A stretch of 64,000 nt of DNA from Aequorivita todarodis (GTDB lineage Bacteria > Bacteroidota > Bacteroidia > Flavobacteriales > Flavobacteriaceae), in contig NZ_JAQQTG010000016.1 of assembly GCF_028561335.1 (NCBI RefSeq), forward strand, positions 67,704 through 131,703. Direction: 5' to 3'. The notes under the pieces are model-generated. The model did no database searches and was not told where the DNA came from. It saw only the letters and a list, made by a program, of their open reading frames with translations. The position numbers were made by a program, and so were the translations under genes. Numbering within the stretch: the first letter of the stretch is position 1; each line of letters starts with the position of its first letter. Below are positions 59,112-64,000 of the stretch, one piece after another.

Positions 59112-60341
59112 TTAGCAACCATGACATGGAGCTCCTATTACCACATCTGGTAATGAAGGAGGACAATCAACTGGAACTGGATCTGGGAAGAAACAGCTTT
59201 CAGCATCAGCACTGAAATCACCACCTGGACCCAATTGTAATACATCAGCCATGTTGCCATTACCATTTTGGTGAATACCAGCAGTATGACCTGCACCACC
59301 TTGAGATTTTTGAACTAACAACGCTTGGTTATCATCACCTGTTTGTTGGATAACACCATAATTGTTATCATCTTGGTAGCTAGCAGCTAGGTTTCCATCT
59401 CCAGCAAATTGGCCCAAGAACATAGTGTTGTTGTCCCCAATTTGTCTTGAATAACCCTTACTGTTAGTTCCATACTGTCCAAAAGAGTTATAGTTATTAT
59501 CTCCGGTTTGATCTATACGTCCGTAGTTACCACCACCTTGCTGACCTTTAAAGATCTCGTTACCGTTACCAAATTGGTTATCTTCTGAATAGTTACCATA
59601 TCCAGTTTGGAAAACAAGATTGTTTATGTTATTGTTTCCAACTTGAACTTGCCTAGCTTGACCATTGGATCCTGATTGGTTTAAAGTAGCAACGTTACCA
59701 TCTCCAAGTTGGTATTGGTCTGCTTTATTTTCAGAACCTGACTGTGTAGCAGCCACCGAGTTGTAATCGCCATCCTGTGATGCTGTACTGCAGTTTTCAT
59801 CACCTGTTTGGTTGATATTAGCAACATTACCAACAGCGTAATAATTAAGAAGACTTTGTAGTACTAACGATTTGTTTTCATTACCATCTTGAGTAATGTT
59901 TACAGTACCATCTGTACCGTCTTGATGTGTACGAGCTTCGTTCTCATTTCCATCTTGATTTAAAGTAGCAACACTATTTGAACCTCCGTGTTGTTCCACT
60001 CTTGCTTTGTTGTCTGCACTAGCGGTATTGTTTTTACCTTGGTTGATAATAGATGAAGCATTGGTTGGAGGCGTAAACTGAGCTTGATCTACATAAGCCT
60101 GGTTGTTAGTTCCTTCCTGATCAATGGCAGAAGAATTACCGTCTCCGCGTTGCCATACCATAGCACGGTGTGAACCATAGCCACTGCCATTACCCTGGGT
60201 AATATCAGAGCTTAAGTTTGTCCCTGCTTGTCTTACATACACTCTCTGGTCATCGCCAGTTTGATTCGACTGCGAATTGTTTTGCGCAAACGCAAAACCA
60301 CCAATCATTAGCGCTACAGCGCCTAAAATTACTTTTTTCAT
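59112..60341 (-). CDS. csgA: CsgA-like major curlin with a cysteine-rich tail
   Basis: A 409-residue fibre subunit with signal peptide (GAVALMIGGFAFAQ). About twenty curlin-type repeats are seen (for example NSSAIDQEGTNNQAYVDQ, VNITQDGNENKS, INQTGDENCS, ATLNQSGSNGQARQVQ and QQTGDDNQALLVQ), much more than the five in E. coli CsgA. The last 40 residues are not repeats and hold four cysteines (ESCFF, VDCPPS, APCHGC). It is the first gene of the operon, and its own transcript can end at the hairpin 35 nt downstream. It polymerises into amyloid on the cell surface. Confidence 0.9.
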   Translation of the reverse strand: MKKVILGAVALMIGGFAFAQNNSQSNQTGDDQRVYVRQAGTNLSSDITQGNGSGYGSHRAMVWQRGDGNSSAIDQEGTNNQAYVDQAQFTPPTNASSIINQGKNNTASADNKARVEQHGGSNSVATLNQDGNENEARTHQDGTDGTVNITQDGNENKSLVLQSLLNYYAVGNVANINQTGDENCSTASQDGDYNSVAATQSGSENKADQYQLGDGNVATLNQSGSNGQARQVQVGNNNINNLVFQTGYGNYSEDNQFGNGNEIFKGQQGGGNYGRIDQTGDNNYNSFGQYGTNSKGYSRQIGDNNTMFLGQFAGDGNLAASYQDDNNYGVIQQTGDDNQALLVQKSQGGAGHTAGIHQNGNGNMADVLQLGPGGDFSADAESCFFPDPVPVDCPPSLPDVVIGAPCHGC

Positions 60342-60420
60342 AATTTAAAGATTTAAAGATTAATATTTGGTTAAAAAAAAATTCAGTTTTCAACAAGGAA
60401 TTGCTTCCCTGGGTATAGTA

Positions 60421-60444
60421 ATAAATCATGGTATAATGATTTAT
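60421..60444. promoter_or_regulatory. Perfect inverted repeat upstream of csgA (possible operator)
   Basis: ATAAATCAT (60421-60429) and ATGATTTAT (60436-60444) are perfect inverse complements with a 6-bp spacer. The centre lies about 92 nt upstream of the csgA start. No good TAnnTTTG was seen in this leader, so the promoter may be of a different kind or regulated. Confidence 0.5.
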
Positions 60445-60689
60445 ATAACTATAATGTTGGGGATTGGGATTAAAATGTATATAAAATACATCCTAAGAAT
60501 TTAAGGGGAAATTTAAAAAGCTTCTGAACTATTTGATCAGAGACCAAAAAGTTTCAATTACCAGGGGATAGGTTTGCTATTTATAATTTTGAGGAGATTG
60601 GGTTTTTTGATATATCTATCATTCAACCACGATTCAAATATGCAACAAAAAATATTAATAAACAACTAGTTAGGAGCCGGAAGTATCAA

Positions 60690-60709
60690 AAAGGGGGAAA
60701 TCCCCCTTT
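60690..60709 (-). terminator. Hairpin AAAGGGGGA/TCCCCCTTT
   Basis: A 9-bp stem with a 2-nt centre; on the minus strand it is followed by TTGATAC after five T. It lies downstream of the 60833-61051 frame on the minus strand and could have been its terminator. It may alternatively be a free hairpin in the 890-nt space between csgA and glnN. Confidence 0.45.
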
Positions 60710-60832
60710 ATGAAAAAGGGTTTTTCCTATGTATAAATTGGTGTTTTTAGGATGAAAAATAAAAAACACCCGATGAAATACACATATTTGAAATTTATCG
60801 CGAAAAGTTAAAATTATGTTAAAAAAATTTCT

Positions 60833-61051
60833 TCAGCAAAAAATGTTCTTTTCGTATTCAGAAAAAATAGTTTTTAAAATTGTGGTCGGGGAAAAATCTT
60901 TCTTTAGAACCAGATAACCATGTAATTTTTTTATGGCCCGTTGGGCGTTTTTGACCCTACCACAATAAACAAAATCTTCTTTTTCGTCCACATCCCGCAG
61001 TGCGAATGAAATAATGGTTCTAATGATAATTCCTTTAGGTTTGGGAACCTG
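60833..61051 (-). pseudogene. Possible gene remnant upstream of csgA
   Basis: On the minus strand a frame is open for 72 codons from a TGA at 61054-61052 to the TGA at 60835-60833. The sequence looks like protein (GIIIRTIISFALRDVDEKED, then VKNAQRAIKKLHGYLVLKKD), but the frame has no ATG, and the only common start is GTG at 60991, which would cut off the first third. I do not recognise the family. The 890-nt gap between csgA and glnN otherwise holds only the palindrome and hairpin listed. It may be a decayed gene or one with an unusual start. Confidence 0.35.
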
Positions 61052-61184
61052 TCAAAAGACACGGCGGACTTATATAATGTTATCAGCACATACCAGTACG
61101 CCTCTATTTTTAAAACAATATCAAGGCGTTATCCCCAAACAATAAAAAAATGGCCCGTTAAATAGTATTTAAATAAAAATGACA

Positions 61185-61212
61185 AAGCCGTCCAAAAAAA
61201 CTTGAACGGCTT
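61185..61212 (-). terminator. Terminator of glnN
   Basis: AAGCCGT (61185-61191) and ACGGCTT (61206-61212) form the stem, extended by CAA/TTG; T-rich sequence follows on the minus strand. It lies 22 nt after the glnN stop. Confidence 0.75.
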
Positions 61213-61233
61213 GGAAATAAAAAAGAATGATTT

Positions 61234-63420
61234 TTACTTGGTAAACAAGAGCTCTCTGTATTTTGTTAATGGCCAAATTTCATCATCAACTAACAGCTCC
61301 AATTTATCGCAATGGTAGCGAATAATCTCAAAATAGGGTCTTACATCGTCACAATAGGCAAAAGCTTTCTTTTCTACATCCTCTATCTTGTTAGCTTTTT
61401 TTCTTTCATCTATCATGTCCGTAATTCCCTTATTGATTTTTGCTATGTGCTCGCTTATTTGCTCAATAAGGCGCAGTTGCTCCCCAGAGAATTTTTTGAA
61501 ATCGGTTCCATAGATATTTTTTAGACCCTGCACGTTTTCAATCAATATATTTTGATAGCGGATTGCCGTAGGTATCACGTGGTTTCGAGCTATATCTCCC
61601 AAAATACGTCCTTCAATTTGGATTCGCATGGTATAATCCTCCAACTCGATTTCATAACGGGCCTCCAGCTCTTTCCTGCTCATTATGCCAAGCTCTTCAA
61701 AAAGTGAAATAGTTTTTTTAGATACTTTCGCCTTTAATGCTTGGGGTGTCGTTTTGTGGTTGCTCAATCCACGTTTTTTTGCTTCTTTTTCCCAGGCTTC
61801 TCCATACCCATCCCCTTCAAAACGAATTCTCTTTGAGTCCTTAATATATTCTCTCAGCACATTGAAAATGGCGTCGTCCTTCTTCATCTTCTTCTCTTTA
61901 ATAAGCGCATCCACTTCCACCTTGAAATCTATCAACTGTTTCGCCACGATTGCATTAAGCACGGTCATTGGGCTTGCACAGTTGGCTGTAGAACCCACAG
62001 CGCGAAACTCAAATTTGTTACCCGTAAAAGCAAAAGGGGAGGTTCTGTTTCTATCGGTGTTGTCCAGTAATATTTCCGGGATTTTTCCAACCACGTTAAG
62101 CTTAAGATCGGTTTTTTCCTGTGGAGAAAGTTTGCCGCTGGTCACTTTTTCCAACTCATCCAACACTTCGGTCAATTGTGAACCAATAAACGCCGAAATT
62201 ATGGCTGGAGGAGCCTCATTGGCGCCCAAACGGTGATCGTTACCTGCGCTGGCAATAGATGCCCTGATCAATTCCTCATGTTCGTTTACGGCCTTCAGTG
62301 TATTGATGAAAAAGGTTAGAAACTGAAGATTCTTCATTGGCGTGCTTCCAGGGCCTAAAAGGTTCACGCCTGTATTGGTTGCCAAAGACCAGTTGTTGTG
62401 TTTTCCACTTCCGTTTACGTTGGCAAATGGTTTTTCGTGAAACAAGACCTTAAAATTATGCTTATTGGCAATTTTGTGCATCAGGTCCATTAATAAGGAG
62501 TTGTGGTCCACCGCCAAATTGGTTTCCTCAAAAATGGGTGCCAATTCAAATTGGTTTGGCGCAACTTCATTGTGGCGTGTTTTAACAGGAATGCCCAAAA
62601 GCATGCACTCGGTTTCCAAATGGCGCATAAAATTCAAAACCCGGGCAGGAATAGACCCAAAATAATGGTCGTCCAACTGCTGTCCTTTTGCTGAGGAATG
62701 GCCCAACAAGGTTCTTCCTGCCAAAGAAATATCTGGGCGGGATGCCGCCAAAGCACTATCGACCAAAAAATACTCTTGCTCCCAACCCAAAGTAGCATTT
62801 ACCTTGGTCACGTTTTTATCGAAATATTTCGCTATTGCAGTTGCAGCATTATCCACCGATTGCAGCGCACGGAGCAATGGGGTTTTATAATCCAGTGCCT
62901 CGCCTGTATAGGAAACAAAAACAGTGGGGATACACAATGTTGTACCATAAATAAATGCCGGCGAGGTTGGATCCCAAGCGGTGTAGCCACGCGCTTCAAA
63001 AGTATTTCTGATGCCGCCATGCGGAAAACTTGAGGCATCCGGTTCTTGTTGAACCAATTGCCCACCGCCAAATTTTTCGATCGCATGTCCATTCTCCATA
63101 GTTTCAAAAAAGGCGTCGTGCTTTTCAGCGGTAGCCCCAGTTAAAGGCTGAAACCAATGGGTATAGTGTGTAGCGCCCTTTGCAATGGCCCATTCTTTCA
63201 TTCCAGTTGAAATATGGTCAGCAATATGGCGTTCAATTTTTGAGCTATTTTCAATGGCATCCATAACACTCTTAAAAGAGTCTTTGGTTAGATACTGCCG
63301 CATGGCAGCTTCATTAAAAACGTTTTTTCCGAAGATCTCGGAACGTCTTTCTGGTTCAGTAACTGGCATGGGAAGCCTGTTGAAGGTTTCTTTAATGGCA
63401 TAAAATCGCAAGGTGGGCAT
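61234..63420 (-). CDS. glnN: Glutamine synthetase type III
   Basis: A 728-residue GSIII, the long glutamine synthetase found in Bacteroidetes. Conserved parts include HWFQPLTGATAEKHDAFFE, PHGGIRNTFEARGYTAWDP, GWEQEYFLVD (metal), TRHNEVAPNQFELAPIFEE, VNGSGKHNNWS (ammonium/glutamate side) and RNRTSPFAFTGNKFEFRAVGS. It makes glutamine from glutamate and ammonia. No GlnK/PII gene is in the window. A -7 element TATTTTTG lies upstream on the minus strand (63447-63454). Confidence 0.95.
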   Translation of the reverse strand: MPTLRFYAIKETFNRLPMPVTEPERRSEIFGKNVFNEAAMRQYLTKDSFKSVMDAIENSSKIERHIADHISTGMKEWAIAKGATHYTHWFQPLTGATAEKHDAFFETMENGHAIEKFGGGQLVQQEPDASSFPHGGIRNTFEARGYTAWDPTSPAFIYGTTLCIPTVFVSYTGEALDYKTPLLRALQSVDNAATAIAKYFDKNVTKVNATLGWEQEYFLVDSALAASRPDISLAGRTLLGHSSAKGQQLDDHYFGSIPARVLNFMRHLETECMLLGIPVKTRHNEVAPNQFELAPIFEETNLAVDHNSLLMDLMHKIANKHNFKVLFHEKPFANVNGSGKHNNWSLATNTGVNLLGPGSTPMKNLQFLTFFINTLKAVNEHEELIRASIASAGNDHRLGANEAPPAIISAFIGSQLTEVLDELEKVTSGKLSPQEKTDLKLNVVGKIPEILLDNTDRNRTSPFAFTGNKFEFRAVGSTANCASPMTVLNAIVAKQLIDFKVEVDALIKEKKMKKDDAIFNVLREYIKDSKRIRFEGDGYGEAWEKEAKKRGLSNHKTTPQALKAKVSKKTISLFEELGIMSRKELEARYEIELEDYTMRIQIEGRILGDIARNHVIPTAIRYQNILIENVQGLKNIYGTDFKKFSGEQLRLIEQISEHIAKINKGITDMIDERKKANKIEDVEKKAFAYCDDVRPYFEIIRYHCDKLELLVDDEIWPLTKYRELLFTK

Positions 63421-63446
63421 AATATGTTTTTTAGGATTTGACAGCG

Positions 63447-63454
63447 CAAAAATA
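63447..63454 (-). promoter_or_regulatory. -7 element of glnN
   Basis: TATTTTTG on the minus strand matches TAnnTTTG, 26 nt before the ATG. Confidence 0.55.
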
Positions 63455-63546
63455 GAAAAAACACAAATACACCCCCTAAATTATAGCGATTAATTTATTA
63501 AAAATGACAAAAACTTATAAACACCCCCAAAAAAATAGGGGCAATT

Positions 63547-64000
63547 TTATTTTGAAGTTTGTTTTAGAATCGTCATCCCAATAAAAATTGCATACGCTGC
63601 AACCAATACAATTCCTCTTTTTCGGCCAAGCTGAAATGATTTTGGAAGAAATGCCAAGGGAAGTAAAACCGCGGCAAAACCAATCATCCAAAATATATCA
63701 TTGGTAAGCACCTCTTTGCTCTTCACCGCTATCGGCTGTATAATGGCCGTGATCCCCAAAACGGAGGAAATATTAAATATATTTGAACCTATAAGGTTTC
63801 CCAGTGAAATAGCCTTTTCCCTTTTAAGCGCCGCGATTACCGAAGCCGCAAGTTCAGGTATGCTCGTGCCAACAGCTATCATCGTTACGGCAATTACGCG
63901 TTCACTAACGCCAAAGCCTTCCGCCAATGAGACCGCTCCAGTAACCAAAAATTCACTTCCCGCATACAGTGCCGCCCCTCCAATTAATAGCCATAGCGCG
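63547..64000 (-). CDS. Calcium/sodium antiporter, C-terminal part (partial)
   Basis: The frame stays open to the window edge, so this is the last 150 residues of a longer CaCA-family exchanger (YrbG-like, usual length about 310). The alpha-2 repeat is visible: VIAVTMIAVGTSIPELAASVIAALKREKAISLGNLIGSNIFNI, with GTSxPEL and GNxxGSNxxN as the cation-binding signature. It exchanges sodium for calcium at the inner membrane. The ATG at 63948 is internal and not the real start. Confidence 0.88.
   Translation of the reverse strand, partial: ALWLLIGGAALYAGSEFLVTGAVSLAEGFGVSERVIAVTMIAVGTSIPELAASVIAALKREKAISLGNLIGSNIFNISSVLGITAIIQPIAVKSKEVLTNDIFWMIGFAAVLLPLAFLPKSFQLGRKRGIVLVAAYAIFIGMTILKQTSK

Noticed and set aside
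1-64000. tRNA, rRNA or tmRNA genes
   Set aside because: I looked for T-loop GTTCRA signatures flanked by 7-bp stems and for rRNA-like blocks in the spaces between genes and saw none; a tRNAscan or Rfam search would be decisive.

Overview
The window reads as chromosome of a marine-type Flavobacteriaceae (Bacteroidota); I cannot fix the genus. The evidence is: C-terminal type IX secretion sorting domains (30009-32783, 47321-48277), Bacteroidetes -7 promoter elements TAnnTTTG with almost no Shine-Dalgarno sites, glutamine synthetase III, a fused isobutyryl-CoA mutase, a Bacteroidetes-type curli operon, and small families typical of flavobacteria (Lacal_2735, DUF4920, DUF4197). No tRNA, rRNA or CRISPR array was seen.

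Layout. 1-2950: lipid/envelope glycosyl transfer genes and a PAP2 phosphatase. 2947-5140: a PIN/UPF0175 toxin-antitoxin pair, then a scar made of an IS3 orfA, a truncated second copy of the MATE gene and heptamer repeats. 5235-8768: ABC-2 exporter and a sigma-54-type response regulator without DNA-binding domain. 8956-14320: PPK2, M28 peptidase, DUF1853/DUF1801, RlmF and DUF2200. 14441-19582: a large membrane patatin and the intact MATE pump. 19802-26714: DnaJ/GrpE, YceI, a sugar-epimerase-like oxidoreductase, MnmD, DUF4920, IlvE and a MazG-like protein.

26795-34964 is the most interesting stretch. A Cys-rich lipoprotein, a TPR histidine kinase and a NarL-type response regulator form an overlapping operon. 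Four palindromes TACCC-N6-GGGTA (the geometry of NarL 7-2-7 sites) lie exactly 24 nt upstream of four -7 elements. These precede the kinase operon itself, a large T9SS-secreted delta-60 protein, a candidate 65-nt small RNA, and an operon with a secreted thioredoxin and a secreted Cys protein. I read this as an autoregulated envelope-response regulon.

34986-54130 holds housekeeping and accessory genes: DPP III, SRPBCC/GyrI protein, CrcB, DUF1684, MFS, Lrp, a RES/Xre toxin-antitoxin pair, IcmF, a T9SS protein, DUF4197, a substrate-binding protein, PyrF, RF1 and PurM. 54211-60341 is a curli operon on the minus strand: csgA-like, csgB-like, csgE (with an N-terminal CsgC/CsgH-like domain), csgF, csgG, and a downstream beta-propeller lipoprotein. 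61234-64000 holds GlnN and the end of a Ca/Na antiporter.

Intergenic spaces carry at least eight short arrays with a 7-bp period but different unit sequences, plus several palindromic or dispersed repeats. Many genes have TAnnTTTG only 17-26 nt before the start codon, which moves several starts downstream of the longest ORF.
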